NCBI RefSeq assembly: GCF_004799445.1
Contig: NZ_SSNA01000058.1
Span: 1-47,078 of the forward strand
Direction: 5' to 3'
Length of the DNA: 47,078 nt
From: Bradyrhizobium sp.
GTDB lineage: Bacteria > Pseudomonadota > Alphaproteobacteria > Rhizobiales > Xanthobacteraceae
A program made the position numbers and the translations under genes. Numbering within the stretch: position 1 is the stretch's first letter; the number at the start of each line of letters is the position of its first letter. This document shows positions 35,896 to 45,025 of this stretch, one piece after another. Below the pieces are notes generated by a model. That model was not told the DNA's origin. It did not search any database and worked only from the letters and a program-made list of their open reading frames with translations.

Positions 35896-36435
35896 TTACG
35901 CCACGTCCGGGCGCGACACGCTGGCGCCCTCGCCGCGGCCGATATCGCGCAGCCGCGTCCCCAGTGACAGTCGATCGATGCTGCCGAGCGGCAAGCTCGT
36001 GAAGACGGCTATTCTGTTCTTGAGGTAGCGCAGCGCCGCCACGAACGCGGCCTCCTTCTGAATATCCGTGCCCTCGACTTCGGCCGGATCTTCAATGCCC
36101 CAATGCGCCGTCATCGGCTGGCCGGGCCACACCGGGCATGACTCGCCGGCGGCGTTGTCGCAAACCGTGAAAACGAAATCCATCACCGGCGCATCGGGGC
36201 CTGCGAATTCCTCCCAACTCTTCGAGCGCAGATCTGCCGTTGGATAATCGAGGCTCTTGAGCACCTTGATCGCAAGCGGGTTCACCTTCCCCTTCGGCTG
36301 GCTGCCTGCGGAAAACGCGCGGAAATGGCCGCGGCCATGCTTGCGCAGGATCGCTTCCGCCAGAATCGAGCGTGCGCTGTTGCCGGTGCACAGGAACAGA
36401 ACGTTGAAGATGCGCGCAGGGGCTGTCTCAGACAT
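35896..36435 (-). CDS. arsC: Arsenate reductase, low-molecular-weight phosphatase type
   Basis: A 179-residue ArsC of the LMW-PTP family. The P-loop nucleophile is Cys16 (LFLCTGNSARS), with Cys92 and Cys100 (TVCDNAAGESCPVWPG) as the relay pair typical of thioredoxin-linked reductases. The C-terminal ~40 residues extend beyond the usual ~135-140 length. It overlaps arsR by 8 bases. The operon thus carries two unrelated arsenate reductases, using two different reductant systems. Confidence 0.92.
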   Translation of the reverse strand: MSETAPARIFNVLFLCTGNSARSILAEAILRKHGRGHFRAFSAGSQPKGKVNPLAIKVLKSLDYPTADLRSKSWEEFAGPDAPVMDFVFTVCDNAAGESCPVWPGQPMTAHWGIEDPAEVEGTDIQKEAAFVAALRYLKNRIAVFTSLPLGSIDRLSLGTRLRDIGRGEGASVSRPDVA

Positions 36436-36796
36436 GGGTTGGGGCCTTCCTCTTCGGCTTCGGCTGACAACAGGGCGTGAGGTCCTCGATCAGCGGCGCG
36501 CAGATTTCAGGCCGGCCGTCGCAACAATCCCGGAGCAGGAACAGCATGACGGCCTGAAGGTGGGCGAGATCGGCGCGATAGACGATCGAGCGGCCAAAGC
36601 GCTGCGCCGAAACCAGTCCGGCGCGCGACAGGATCGAAAGATGCGACGACATGGTGTTTTGCGGCACCGCCAGCGCCCGCGCGACGTCGCCGGCCGCAAG
36701 CCCCTCCGGCTCGTGTTTCACCAATAGCCGGAACACGTCCAGCCGGGTCGATTGCGCCAGCGCGGCCAGCGCCAGGATGGCATTTTCGGATTCCAT
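36428..36796 (-). CDS. arsR: ArsR-family arsenite-responsive repressor
   Basis: A 122-residue winged-helix repressor. GDVARALAVPQNTMSSHLSILSRAGLV is the HTH. The sensing site is near the C-terminus: Cys91, Cys92 and Cys99 (RDCCDGRPEIC), like the C95/C96/C102 site of the Acidithiobacillus protein, plus a CC pair at 109-110. First gene of the minus ars operon. A short inverted repeat abuts its start codon and is the probable operator, so it should repress itself and the whole operon. Confidence 0.93.
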   Translation of the reverse strand: MESENAILALAALAQSTRLDVFRLLVKHEPEGLAAGDVARALAVPQNTMSSHLSILSRAGLVSAQRFGRSIVYRADLAHLQAVMLFLLRDCCDGRPEICAPLIEDLTPCCQPKPKRKAPTHV

Positions 36797-36816
36797 ATAT
36801 CCAGAGTTATGGATAT
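36797..36816 (-). promoter_or_regulatory. Probable ArsR operator
   Basis: ATATCC-N8-GGATAT is a perfect 6-bp inverted repeat ending directly at the arsR start codon. Its A/T-rich arms could double as the -10 region, so ArsR binding would block transcription and start-site access. A ribosome site is not visible here, so a very short leader is likely. Confidence 0.55.
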
Positions 36817-36886
36817 GATTCCCTCTGTCAAGCCCGCCGGCCGGTTTTCAGGCGGCCGAACCTGATCCAGAAGGAGAAACAGCAAT

Positions 36887-37198
36887 ATGGCATGGACCCT
36901 TGCCAACCTGGTCATCCAGATCATTGCCGGCCTGATCGGCGCCCATATCGCCGCCGCAGCGGCCCATGAGCATCGATTCGGCTTTTGGGGCCACAGTCTG
37001 GTGGGCCTGGCTGGTGGCGGGTTGAGCGGGCTGCTTCTGCAAACCTATGCCGTCACGGTGGTAACGGGCAGCGGCAGTTTGAACGTACCCACGACCGCCG
37101 AGGTATTCACGATCGAATCGTTGACGGGTGCCGTCGCAGGCGGCATCGCGATGCTCGCTGTCGGATTGACCATCAGCGAGAGAGCCAAAGGCAATTGA
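36887..37198 (+). CDS. Small Gly-rich membrane protein
   Basis: A 103-residue protein with three hydrophobic segments: LANLVIQIIAGLIGAHIAAAA, HSLVGLAGGGLSGLLLQTYAV and LTGAVAGGIAMLAVGLTI. The Gly-rich helices recall GlsB/YeaQ transglycosylase-associated proteins, but the match is weak. GAAGGAGAAA is its strong ribosome site. It diverges from arsR. A role in metalloid resistance is possible by position only. Confidence 0.7.
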   Translation: MAWTLANLVIQIIAGLIGAHIAAAAAHEHRFGFWGHSLVGLAGGGLSGLLLQTYAVTVVTGSGSLNVPTTAEVFTIESLTGAVAGGIAMLAVGLTISERAKGN

Positions 37199-37266
37199 TT
37201 GGCGTACTCCCTCGGCGCGGCTAAAGTCTCGCGCCGCGCGACCCATAGCGCGGAGCGGGAAACTGC

Positions 37267-37854
37267 ATGGGCGATGCAATCACTGAAATCGCAGGGATCG
37301 AGATTCCCTCTACCAATCCGGTGTTCCTGACCGTCGTCGGCGTTCATATCCTGCTCGGACTCGCCTGCGTGATCAGCGGCGCGATTGCGATGCTGAGTGA
37401 GAAACGTGCCGGCCGCCATCCCCGCAGCGGCACGATCTATTTCTGGTGTTTGGCCGCTGTGTTCCTGACCACGACCAGCCTCGTCGCGGTGCGCTGGGCG
37501 CACGACTACCATTTGTTTGTCCTTGGTGCGTTGTCGTTTTCCGCGGCCTGTTTGGGCCGACAGGCCAGACGGCAGCGCTGGCGCCATTGGCCCAGGCTGC
37601 ACATCACTGGAATGGGCGCATCCTACGTTCTGCTTCTGATTGCGTTCTACGTGGACAATGGCAAGAGCCTGCCGCTCTGGAAGCAGCTTCCTCCGATGGC
37701 GTATTGGCTGCTGCCGCTGGTCGTCGGGATTCCCCTGATCGTCCGCGCGCTATTATGGCATCCACTGGTACGTCAGCCGGACCGATCTACCGGCCAGCTT
37801 CCTCATATTTCTGTTATTCTAGAATTATCAATTGACAGAATTGCCGGGACGTGA
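37267..37854 (+). CDS. Multi-span membrane protein, DUF2306-like
   Basis: A 195-residue inner-membrane protein with about five helices (FLTVVGVHILLGLACVISGAIAML, IYFWCLAAVFLTTTSLVAV, LFVLGALSFSAACL, GMGASYVLLLIAFYV, YWLLPLVVGIPLIVRALLW). Conserved-looking His residues (VHILLG, RRQRWRHWPRLHITG) fit DUF2306-type predicted membrane proteins. Its 3' end overlaps the operator-like repeats of the second arsR gene. Function unknown. Confidence 0.65.
   Translation: MGDAITEIAGIEIPSTNPVFLTVVGVHILLGLACVISGAIAMLSEKRAGRHPRSGTIYFWCLAAVFLTTTSLVAVRWAHDYHLFVLGALSFSAACLGRQARRQRWRHWPRLHITGMGASYVLLLIAFYVDNGKSLPLWKQLPPMAYWLLPLVVGIPLIVRALLWHPLVRQPDRSTGQLPHISVILELSIDRIAGT
37809..37840 (+). promoter_or_regulatory. 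Operator-like repeats before the second arsR
   Basis: TTCTGT (37809-37814) and ACAGAA (37835-37840) are inverted around the perfect palindrome ATTCTAGAAT (37816-37825). TTGACA at 37832 could be a -35 element with AAATCT near 37855 as a poor -10. The cluster lies 28-60 bases before the second arsR start, inside the end of the upstream gene. Confidence 0.45.
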
Positions 37855-37867
37855 AAATCTTGCCGTC

Positions 37868-38182
37868 ATGAAACTGGATGACGCCGCCGCACATCTCGAA
37901 GCGCTGGGCAATCCCACCCGGCTCAAAATCTACCGCACGCTGATTCGCGCGGGCGCCGCCGGGCTGCCCGTCGGCCGCCTGCAGGACAAACTGAAAATCG
38001 CGCCCTCGACGCTGTCCCATCACATCAAGGCGTTGGTGGTGGTGGGCCTTGTCACACAGATCCGCGATGCAACCACGCTCGTGTGTCACGCCAACTACGC
38101 GGTGATGCAGGGGCTGGTGGATTTCCTGGTTGCCGAGTGCTGCGCGGACGCCGAAGGCAAGGACAGCAAGACCGCGGCGTAG
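37868..38182 (+). CDS. arsR: ArsR-family regulator, second copy
   Basis: A 104-residue winged-helix protein: LEALGNPTRLKIYRTLI, VGRLQDKLKIAPSTLSHHIKAL as HTH, and possible metalloid ligands Cys73, Cys91 and Cys92 (LVAECC). It is shorter and different from the minus-strand ArsR. ATG 37868 is preferred; a TTG at 37832 is in frame but overlaps the upstream gene. It is 49 bases before the flavoprotein gene and most likely controls it and the MFS gene. Confidence 0.85.
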   Translation: MKLDDAAAHLEALGNPTRLKIYRTLIRAGAAGLPVGRLQDKLKIAPSTLSHHIKALVVVGLVTQIRDATTLVCHANYAVMQGLVDFLVAECCADAEGKDSKTAA

Positions 38183-38231
38183 TTTTCTCGCGCCCCTCAT
38201 TTCGATGATTCTAGTTTCATAGGAGGATGCC

Positions 38232-39593
38232 ATGAACGAAGCCAAGACGGTGGCAATCATCGGCGCCGGCCCGGTCGGTCTGGCCGCCGCCGCGCATGTT
38301 CTTGAGCGGGGCCTTCGGCCGATCGTGCTGGAGGCCGGCGACGGCGCCGGGCATGCGGTGCGCAAATGGGGGCACGTCCAGCTGTTCTCGCCCTGGGAAT
38401 ACAACATCGACCGCGCGGCATCTCGCCTGCTGGCGCCAACCGGCTGGAATTCTCCCGAACCCGACCAGTACCCGACCGGCGCCGAGTTGCTCGAGCGTTA
38501 TCTTGAACCGCTCGCCAACAAGACCACTCTGGCGAGCCACATTCGCACTTCCAGCCGCGTCACCGATATCAGCCGCGTCGGCTTCGACAAGCTCAAGACC
38601 AAAGGCCGCGAAGCCGCGCCGTTCGAAATTAGCTACCAGAACGGGCAAGGCCCAAGAGTTTTGCGGGCAGATGCCGTCATCGACGCTTCCGGCACCTGGC
38701 ATTCGCCCAATCCGGCCGGCGCCAACGGTCTCCGCGCCATCGGCGAGCAACAGGCCGCGGCCAAGATCGCTTACGGCATGCCGGATGTGCTGGGCAAAGA
38801 CCGCGCGCGCTATGCCGGCAAATCGGTCGCCGTGCTCGGCGCGGGACATTCGGCGATCGGAACGCTCACCGATCTCGCGCGGCTCGCCCAACAGGCGCCG
38901 CAAACCAGGCCGATCTGGCTGCTGCGGGGCGACGATCCGGCAAAGGCCTTCGGCGGCGGCGCCAACGACAAGCTCGCCGCCCGTGGCGAGCTTGGCGCCG
39001 CATTCGCCGCGCTGGTTGCCGCCGGTCAAATAAAGCTGGAAAGCGGATTTCGCGTCACGCATGTGACCGCCGACGGCCCTCGCCTCATCGTCGGCGCCGG
39101 CGCGGCCTGCTGCGGTCGTCACGTCACCGTCGACAAACTCATTGTCGCGACGGGTTTCCGGCCGGATCTGGATTTCGTGCGCGAACTTCGCATCGCGCTG
39201 GATCCCGCGATCGAATGCCCGGTGGCGCTGGCGCCGCTGATCGATCCGAACGAACACAGTTGCGGCACGGTGCGGCCCCACGGCGCGCGGGAATTGGCGC
39301 AGGCCGAACCCGGTTTCTATTTCGCCGGCATGAAATCCTACGGACGCGCGCCGACCTTCCTGATGATCACCGGATACGAACAGGTTCGCTCGATTGCCGC
39401 CGACATCGCCGGCGATCGCAATGCGGCGGAACGCGTCGAACTGGTGCTGCCGGAAACCGGCATTTGCAACCGATCGGCCGCGCCCGATGCGAATAATTGC
39501 TGTGGTGGACCGGCATTATCGGATGTTGACGCCTGCAGCGTTGACGATGCAAATGCCGGGCAGCAAGGCAAGACAGGGTGCGGATGCGGATGA
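38232..39593 (+). CDS. FAD/NAD(P)-binding oxidoreductase with Cys-rich tail, ars-associated
   Basis: A 453-residue flavoprotein of the monooxygenase type. The FAD loop is GAGPVG (11-16) and a second dinucleotide loop VAVLGAGHSAIGT lies near residue 200 for NADPH. ATGFRPDLDF is the conserved C-terminal ATG motif. Unusually, the last ~40 residues after ETGICNRSA hold six cysteines (ICN, NCC, DAC, GCGC), and another CC sits in GAACCGRH. Perfect AGGAGG ribosome site. It sits between arsR2 and an MFS exporter, similar to the ArsO-type flavoproteins of ars clusters. Substrate unknown: arsenite, antimonite, a thio-arsenical or an organoarsenical are options. Confidence 0.82.
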   Translation: MNEAKTVAIIGAGPVGLAAAAHVLERGLRPIVLEAGDGAGHAVRKWGHVQLFSPWEYNIDRAASRLLAPTGWNSPEPDQYPTGAELLERYLEPLANKTTLASHIRTSSRVTDISRVGFDKLKTKGREAAPFEISYQNGQGPRVLRADAVIDASGTWHSPNPAGANGLRAIGEQQAAAKIAYGMPDVLGKDRARYAGKSVAVLGAGHSAIGTLTDLARLAQQAPQTRPIWLLRGDDPAKAFGGGANDKLAARGELGAAFAALVAAGQIKLESGFRVTHVTADGPRLIVGAGAACCGRHVTVDKLIVATGFRPDLDFVRELRIALDPAIECPVALAPLIDPNEHSCGTVRPHGARELAQAEPGFYFAGMKSYGRAPTFLMITGYEQVRSIAADIAGDRNAAERVELVLPETGICNRSAAPDANNCCGGPALSDVDACSVDDANAGQQGKTGCGCG

Positions 39594-39611
39594 CGCCGGC
39601 AAGGGATTTTG

Positions 39612-40781
39612 ATGGCGCCTGAGGCAACCGCTCGCCAGCTTCCGATCATCCTGGCGCTCGGCACCACGCAGACGCTGGCGTGGGCCTCGAGCTATTATCT
39701 GCCGGCGATCCTCGCCGATCCCATTGCGCGCGACCTCGGCGTCTCCTCGAACTGGATCTTCGCCGCGTTCTCAGGCTCGCTGGTGATCTCGGCGGTGCTC
39801 GGCCCGCGCGTCGGCCGGCAGATCGATCTGTTTGGCGGCCGGCCGGTACTGTCGATGTCCAATCTGACGCTGGCCGCCGGACTGGGGCTGCTTGGTGTTA
39901 CCACCTCGATCCCGGTGCTGATCGCCGCCTGGCTGTTGCTCGGCATCGGCATGGGATTTGGCCTCTACGACGCCGCGTTCGGCGCGCTGGGGCGGATCTA
40001 TGGCGACACCGCGCGCCGGGCCATCACCGGCATCACGCTGATCGCGGGGTTCGCCAGCACGGTCGGGTGGCCGCTGACCGCGTGGGGGCTGGAGGCGATC
40101 GGGTGGCGCAACACCTGCTTTGCCTGGGCGCTGGCCCATATCCTGATCGGCCTGCCGATCAATTTCTTCATGTTGCCGGCGGTGAAGGGCGCCAGGGCGG
40201 CCGCAGCCGTTTCGATCAAACCGCACATCCCGATCGATCGAACCATGATCCTGCTCGCCTTTGCCTTCGCCGCGGCCTGGAGCGTCACCGGCGCGATGGC
40301 GGCGCACCTGCCGCGCATTCTTGAAGCCGCGGGCGCGACGACCTTGCAGGCGGTATCGGCCGGCGCGCTGATCGGCCCGGCGCAGGTGGCGGCCCGCATC
40401 GTGGAAGCGAGTTTTCTCAGCCGCTATCACCCGCTGGTGTCGACCCGGCTTGCCTGCCTGACGCATCCCATTGGCGCCGCCATCGTCGCGCTGGCGGGCG
40501 GAGCGGCAGCAAGCGCATTCGCCATCTTCCACGGCGCCGGCAACGGCATCCTGACGATCGCGCGCGGCACGCTGCCGCTGGCGATCTTCGGTCCGCAGAA
40601 TTACGGCTATCGCCTCGGCCTTGTCGGCGCGCCGGCGCGGATGGCACAGGCCGCCGCGCCGCTGGCATTCGGTCTGTTGATCGACGTGATGGGGAGCCGC
40701 ATCCTGATCGTCTCCTCCGCGCTCAGCCTTTCCGCGCTGCTGGCGCTCTGCCTGCTGCGGCAGCAACCGACACCGCCGTGA
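39612..40781 (+). CDS. MFS transporter of the second ars unit, ArsK-type candidate
   Basis: A 389-residue 12-helix MFS protein starting TRQLPIILALGTTQTLAWASSYYLPAIL. GRQIDLFGGRPVL is the loop 2-3 motif and GIGMGFGLYDAAFGALGRIYG lies in helix 4-5. ATG at 39612 with AAGGGA; an in-frame TTG immediately precedes it. It follows the flavoprotein by 18 bases, so they form one operon with arsR2. Position suggests it exports the flavoprotein's product or arsenite/antimonite, as ArsK does in Agrobacterium. This is inference. Confidence 0.8.
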   Translation: MAPEATARQLPIILALGTTQTLAWASSYYLPAILADPIARDLGVSSNWIFAAFSGSLVISAVLGPRVGRQIDLFGGRPVLSMSNLTLAAGLGLLGVTTSIPVLIAAWLLLGIGMGFGLYDAAFGALGRIYGDTARRAITGITLIAGFASTVGWPLTAWGLEAIGWRNTCFAWALAHILIGLPINFFMLPAVKGARAAAAVSIKPHIPIDRTMILLAFAFAAAWSVTGAMAAHLPRILEAAGATTLQAVSAGALIGPAQVAARIVEASFLSRYHPLVSTRLACLTHPIGAAIVALAGGAAASAFAIFHGAGNGILTIARGTLPLAIFGPQNYGYRLGLVGAPARMAQAAAPLAFGLLIDVMGSRILIVSSALSLSALLALCLLRQQPTPP

Positions 40782-40882
40782 ACACGAAGACCGGGCGGCA
40801 CGATGCGGCCTCGCCCGATTGACACTCCTCCTCCAACCACTTGCCTCTTCCCATCGCGCACCATTTCGAGCAATACCGCCGC

Positions 40883-41074
40883 ATGGAAAACCAGACCGGC
40901 CCTGCCGCCACGATCCGAAGTTTTGCGCGCTGGGCGACCACGCCGCCGCAAGCCTATGCGGCCTATTTCATCGCACTCGTGCTGGTGGCCGGGCTGTCGT
41001 TCTACGTCGGCACGTTGCGGCCCAAGAAGCCGATCGGCCTCGGTCCCCCGCCCGTCACCGTGCCTCGGAATTGA
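40883..41074 (+). CDS. Small single-span membrane protein
   Basis: A 63-residue protein with a soluble N-terminus (MENQTGPAATIRSFARWATT), one helix (AYAAYFIALVLVAGLSFYV) and a short Pro-rich end. The ATG at 40883 lacks a clear ribosome site; an in-frame ATG 14 codons earlier is possible. Plausible but not recognised. Confidence 0.45.
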   Translation: MENQTGPAATIRSFARWATTPPQAYAAYFIALVLVAGLSFYVGTLRPKKPIGLGPPPVTVPRN

Positions 41075-41211
41075 GGTATCGAAACTATACGGCGCGGATT
41101 TCATGATCGTGATCGAGGCCATCGCGGCGAAGTGATCGCTCTCCCGCCGTTGCGCAGAGCAACCGCTTTGCCTTACGCTCGCGGCGGACATGCGAAGCGA
41201 GCATCGCAATC

Positions 41212-41694
41212 ATGCGTCTCCTCTTGATCCTCTCGACCTTCGTGTCCGGTCTGCTGGCGGGCGGAAATATCGACCGCGCGTTCGTAGCCATGCCGGCGTG
41301 GCAGCAGATCGGCGCTACCTCATGGGCCGAATTTAGCCGGCATGCCGATCTCGGCAACGGCCTCATCCTGTATCCGGCCGAAGCCTTTGGCGGGGCGCTG
41401 CTGACGCTGGCCGCGGCGATCATGTTTCATTTCGATCGAAGCGTCCCACGCGCGGCTGTGTTTCCACTCTATGCCGCTGTCCTGTTCGCGGCAGGCGGCT
41501 TGGTCTTGACGGTGAAGGCAGCACCCATAATGCTTGGCATTCGAGCCTTGGGCGATCCAGCTACTCTGCAGCGGGCGTTCGAGGGATTCTGGTATTGGGG
41601 CAATCTGCGCGCCGTGAACCAGGTGATGGCTTTCGTCGCCCAACTCGCGGCGTTGACAATTCTCTTGCGCCGCAGCAAGCCTGCGCGCCGCTGA
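41212..41694 (+). CDS. Four-helix membrane protein, DUF1772-like
   Basis: A 160-residue inner-membrane protein. Helices: LLLILSTFVSGLLAGG, FGGALLTLAAAIMF, AAVFPLYAAVLFAAGGLVLTV and NQVMAFVAQLAALTIL. The pattern of an early Gly-rich helix, a WAEFSRHADLG loop and a W-x-W-x-N-L-R loop before helix 4 recalls DUF1772/anthrone-oxygenase-like proteins, but weakly. Function unknown. Confidence 0.65.
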   Translation: MRLLLILSTFVSGLLAGGNIDRAFVAMPAWQQIGATSWAEFSRHADLGNGLILYPAEAFGGALLTLAAAIMFHFDRSVPRAAVFPLYAAVLFAAGGLVLTVKAAPIMLGIRALGDPATLQRAFEGFWYWGNLRAVNQVMAFVAQLAALTILLRRSKPARR

Positions 41695-41724
41695 TCCCCA
41701 TGGCATTCTGTGCGGCCGGCTCGC

Positions 41725-42552
41725 TCAGTCGTAGAACTCAGGCGACATTTTGAGGGTGTCGCGCTGCGCCCGGTCGTGGTTGATCCACAGCTGCGCCTTA
41801 TCCTTCGTCAGCGTGTCCGAGATCTTCTGCATCGAGGCCAGCGTCTGTTCCTTGCTGAAATTGTTGGTCGGCACGCCGCGGTTGTCCCAGTTGCTCTTGA
41901 AGTGGACGGCATCGCCGGTCAGCACCACCTCGCCGGTCCTGGGCAGCTTCACCAGCAGCGACTGGTGACCCGGCGTGTGGCCGGGCGTCGAGATAATGAC
42001 GATGCTGCCGTCGCCGAACACGTCGCGATCGCCTTCGAGCTTGGTCACGGGATGCTCCGGCTTGAACCGGGGCGCGTTGTTGGCGCCGGGCCATTCATAC
42101 TCGGCCTTCTGCACATAGAGCATGGTGGTCGGGAACATCTCGATATTGCCGATATGGTCAGGATGGGTATGCGAGACCGCCATCGCCTTGACGTCAGATG
42201 GCTTGACCCCAAGCTGCTCGAGCTGCGCGGCCAGGGTTTTCGGGCGGTGCCAGGTGACGGCCTTCGGGTCGGCGGGCGCCAGGCCATTGGGCATCGCCGC
42301 GACCGAGTCCATCACGCCGGTGTCCCACAGGAACCAGCCCTGGGCATGCTTGATGAGATAGCAATTGTCGACGAAGTCCATCGATTTGCCTTCGTTGAGC
42401 CCGGGCGACCATCGCGAAATATCGCCGGCGACGCCCTCGCCGCAATTGAGGATGTAAAGCTTCTCGACGCCCGGTTTTTCCGATTGCGCCTGGGCGACAT
42501 CGACCAGCGCAACCGACAAGAGCGCGGCCACCAAACCAACTGCTCGATACAT
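41725..42552 (-). CDS. Secreted metallo-beta-lactamase-fold hydrolase, AHL-lactonase-like
   Basis: A 275-residue exported protein; the signal peptide ends DVAQAQ near residue 23. The MBL metal site is HTHPDH (128-133), then STPGHTPGHQSLLV and LTGDAVHF, giving the second His and bridging Asp. The order fits the N-acyl-homoserine-lactonase subfamily, though secreted members may act on other lactones or esters. The ATG at 42552 has GGGGAGGAA upstream; the longer frame was trimmed. A candidate quorum-quenching enzyme, unproven. Confidence 0.85.
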   Translation of the reverse strand: MYRAVGLVAALLSVALVDVAQAQSEKPGVEKLYILNCGEGVAGDISRWSPGLNEGKSMDFVDNCYLIKHAQGWFLWDTGVMDSVAAMPNGLAPADPKAVTWHRPKTLAAQLEQLGVKPSDVKAMAVSHTHPDHIGNIEMFPTTMLYVQKAEYEWPGANNAPRFKPEHPVTKLEGDRDVFGDGSIVIISTPGHTPGHQSLLVKLPRTGEVVLTGDAVHFKSNWDNRGVPTNNFSKEQTLASMQKISDTLTKDKAQLWINHDRAQRDTLKMSPEFYD

Positions 42553-42710
42553 TCTGTTCCTCCCCGGACGTCCGCGTTTCGGCGTATTGGATACCACCTT
42601 ATCGCGTCCGCAGCCTTGCAAACAATGGTGAATGCGAAACCGTTGAGCCCCCGGATTGGGGGCATGCCGGCTGCGGCCGTCAGGCATGATTTCCAGGTCG
42701 AGCCACGAAA

Positions 42711-42772
42711 ACGGACTTCGTCATCCCGGGGTACGAAGGAATTCCCGCGACGCGATGCGCTGGAATGCGCCC
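42711..42772. repeat. Partial dispersed repeat between parC and the MBL gene
   Basis: GTCATCCCGGGGTACGAAGG followed by GGAATTCC and GCGATGCGCTGGAATGCGC looks like a partial or decayed copy of the GTCATTCCGG repeat class. It ends at the parC stop codon. Confidence 0.35.
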
Positions 42773-45025
42773 CTACTCTACCCCGCGCCCGAACTTGTTC
42801 GACTTCGGCAAACCATGCGCCAGCCGGCCGGCATCGGCCCGGTTGCCGCGCCAGTCGGACAGTTCCTTCCAGGTCAGGCTCTGGTCGCGCCCCGCTGAAT
42901 CCTTCCAGGTCAGGCCGCTTTTGGAATCGAAGGTGGTGACGTCGGACAATCCCGCGCTGGTGTATTTCTGCAAGCGCACGCCGCGACCGCGCGCCATTTC
43001 CGGCACCTGATCGATCGGGAAGATCACCATCTTGTGGTTGGTGCCGATCACGGCGACCATATCGCCCGCGACGGTCGTGACCACACGGGCCTCGTTCGGC
43101 ATCTCGACGTTCAGCACCTGCTTGCCCTTGCGGGTATTGCCGACGCAGTCGTCCTCGTTGACGATAAATCCCTGGCCCTCATGGCTCGCGATCAGGAACT
43201 TGCGGCCGCCCTTGTTGACGAACAGCGACACGATCGCCGCGTCCTGTTCCATGTCGATGAACATCCGGATCGGCTCGCCATGGCCGCGCCCACCCGGCAG
43301 TTTTGCGACATCGAGCGAGTAGAATTTTCCGTTGGTGGCGAACACCAGGAGTTTCGAAGTGCTCTCGGCGAAGAACGCATGGTCGAGCTTGTCGTCGGTC
43401 TTGAAGGCAAGGCCGGACAGATCGGCGACGTGGCCCTTCAGCGTGCGCGCCCAGCCCTTTTCGGAAATCACCACCGTGACCGGCTCGCGCTCGACGAAAG
43501 CCTCCTCGATGGCGGCGAGATCGTGCTCGGGCGCGTCGGCGAATTGGGTGCGGCGCTTGCCGAGCGGCGTCTTCGGCCCGAACAGGTCGCGGACCTTGCG
43601 CACCTGCTCGCCGACCTTCGACCATTGCTCGGATTCGGAACCGAGAATGCCCTTGATGCCTTTGAGTTCGGCCCGAAGATTCTTGTCTTCGGTGCGGATC
43701 TCGAATTCCTCGAGCTTGCGCAACGAGCGCAGGCGCATGTTGAGGATGGCGTCGGCCTGGATTTCCGTCAGCTTGAACGCCTTGATCAGGGCCGGCTTCG
43801 GCTCATCCTCGGTGCGGATGATCTTGATCACCTTGTCGATGTTGAGATAGGCGATCAGATAGCCGCCGAGCACCTCGAGCCGGTGCTCGATCTGCTCCTT
43901 GCGGTAGTTGGAGCGGCGCAGCAGCACGTCGCGCAGATGGTCGAGCCACTCTCTCAGGCATTCGGCCAAGCCGAGCACCTTCGGGATGCGGCCCTTGACC
44001 AGCACGTTGAGATTCAACGGAATCCGGCTTTCCAGCTCGGTCAGCCGGAACAGCGATTCCATCAGCAGTTCCGGATCGACCGCGCGCGACTTCGGTTCGA
44101 TCACAAGGCGGATGTCTTCGGCCGATTCATCGCGGACGTCGCCGACCAGCGGCAGCTTCTTTTCATTGAGCAGTTCGGCGATCTTTTCCACCAGCCGGGA
44201 TTTCTGCACCAACCATGGAATTTCGGTGATGACGACGACCCAGCTGCCGCGGGCGCCCTCTTCCTGCACCCATCTGGCGCGGGTACGGAACGAGCCGCGC
44301 CCGGTCATATAGGCTTCGGCGATGCTCTCCTTGGAATCGACGATGATGCCGCCGGTCGGGAAATCCGGGCCCTTCACCCACTTCAGCAGCGTCTTCGACT
44401 TCGCCTCGGGCTTGTCGATCAGATGCAGCGCGGCGTCGCAGAGTTCGGCGGCGTTGTGCGGCGGGATCGAGGTTGCCATGCCGACCGCGATGCCCTGCGC
44501 GCCGTTGGCGAGCAGGTTCGGAAAGCCGCCGGGCAGCACGATCGGCTCTTTCGACTGGCCGTCATAATTGGCGCGGAATTCGACGCCGTCCTCGTCGATG
44601 CCTTCGAGCAGAAGCCGCGCGACCTCGGTCATGCGCGCTTCGGTGTAGCGGTAGGCGGCGGGGTTATCGCCGTCGATATTGCCGAAATTGCCCTGGCCGT
44701 CGACCAGCGGATAGCGCGAGGAAAAATCCTGGGCGAGGCGCACCAGCGCGTCGTAGATCGACTGATCGCCATGCGGATGGAACGAGCCCATCACGTCGCC
44801 GACGATCTTGGCGGATTTCTTGAACGGCGTGCCGGGGTCGAGCCGCAACAGCCGCATGCCGTAGAGGATGCGCCGGTGCACCGGCTTCAGCCCGTCGCGG
44901 GCATCAGGCAGCGCGCGGTGCATGATGGTCGAGAGCGCGTAGGCGAGGTAGCGCTCTTCAAGCGCATCGCGCAGTCCGACCTCGTGGATTTCGGCCGGCT
45001 CTGGCGGAATCAGTGTCTTTCCCAT
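42773..45025 (-). CDS. parC: DNA topoisomerase IV subunit A
   Basis: A 750-residue subunit of the decatenating type II topoisomerase. The catalytic pair is Arg126-Tyr127 ([10 protein letters not shown]), preceded by GQGNFG. In the quinolone-sensitive region [10 protein letters not shown] the residue matching E. coli ParC Ser80 is Gln88 and the one matching Glu84 is Asp92. The C-terminal half has the coiled coil [19 protein letters not shown] and beta-pinwheel blades. [18 protein letters not shown] at the start is typical of alphaproteobacterial ParC. Upstream lies a recombinase remnant. Confidence 0.96.
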   Translation of the reverse strand: MGKTLIPPEPAEIHEVGLRDALEERYLAYALSTIMHRALPDARDGLKPVHRRILYGMRLLRLDPGTPFKKSAKIVGDVMGSFHPHGDQSIYDALVRLAQDFSSRYPLVDGQGNFGNIDGDNPAAYRYTEARMTEVARLLLEGIDEDGVEFRANYDGQSKEPIVLPGGFPNLLANGAQGIAVGMATSIPPHNAAELCDAALHLIDKPEAKSKTLLKWVKGPDFPTGGIIVDSKESIAEAYMTGRGSFRTRARWVQEEGARGSWVVVITEIPWLVQKSRLVEKIAELLNEKKLPLVGDVRDESAEDIRLVIEPKSRAVDPELLMESLFRLTELESRIPLNLNVLVKGRIPKVLGLAECLREWLDHLRDVLLRRSNYRKEQIEHRLEVLGGYLIAYLNIDKVIKIIRTEDEPKPALIKAFKLTEIQADAILNMRLRSLRKLEEFEIRTEDKNLRAELKGIKGILGSESEQWSKVGEQVRKVRDLFGPKTPLGKRRTQFADAPEHDLAAIEEAFVEREPVTVVISEKGWARTLKGHVADLSGLAFKTDDKLDHAFFAESTSKLLVFATNGKFYSLDVAKLPGGRGHGEPIRMFIDMEQDAAIVSLFVNKGGRKFLIASHEGQGFIVNEDDCVGNTRKGKQVLNVEMPNEARVVTTVAGDMVAVIGTNHKMVIFPIDQVPEMARGRGVRLQKYTSAGLSDVTTFDSKSGLTWKDSAGRDQSLTWKELSDWRGNRADAGRLAHGLPKSNKFGRGVE

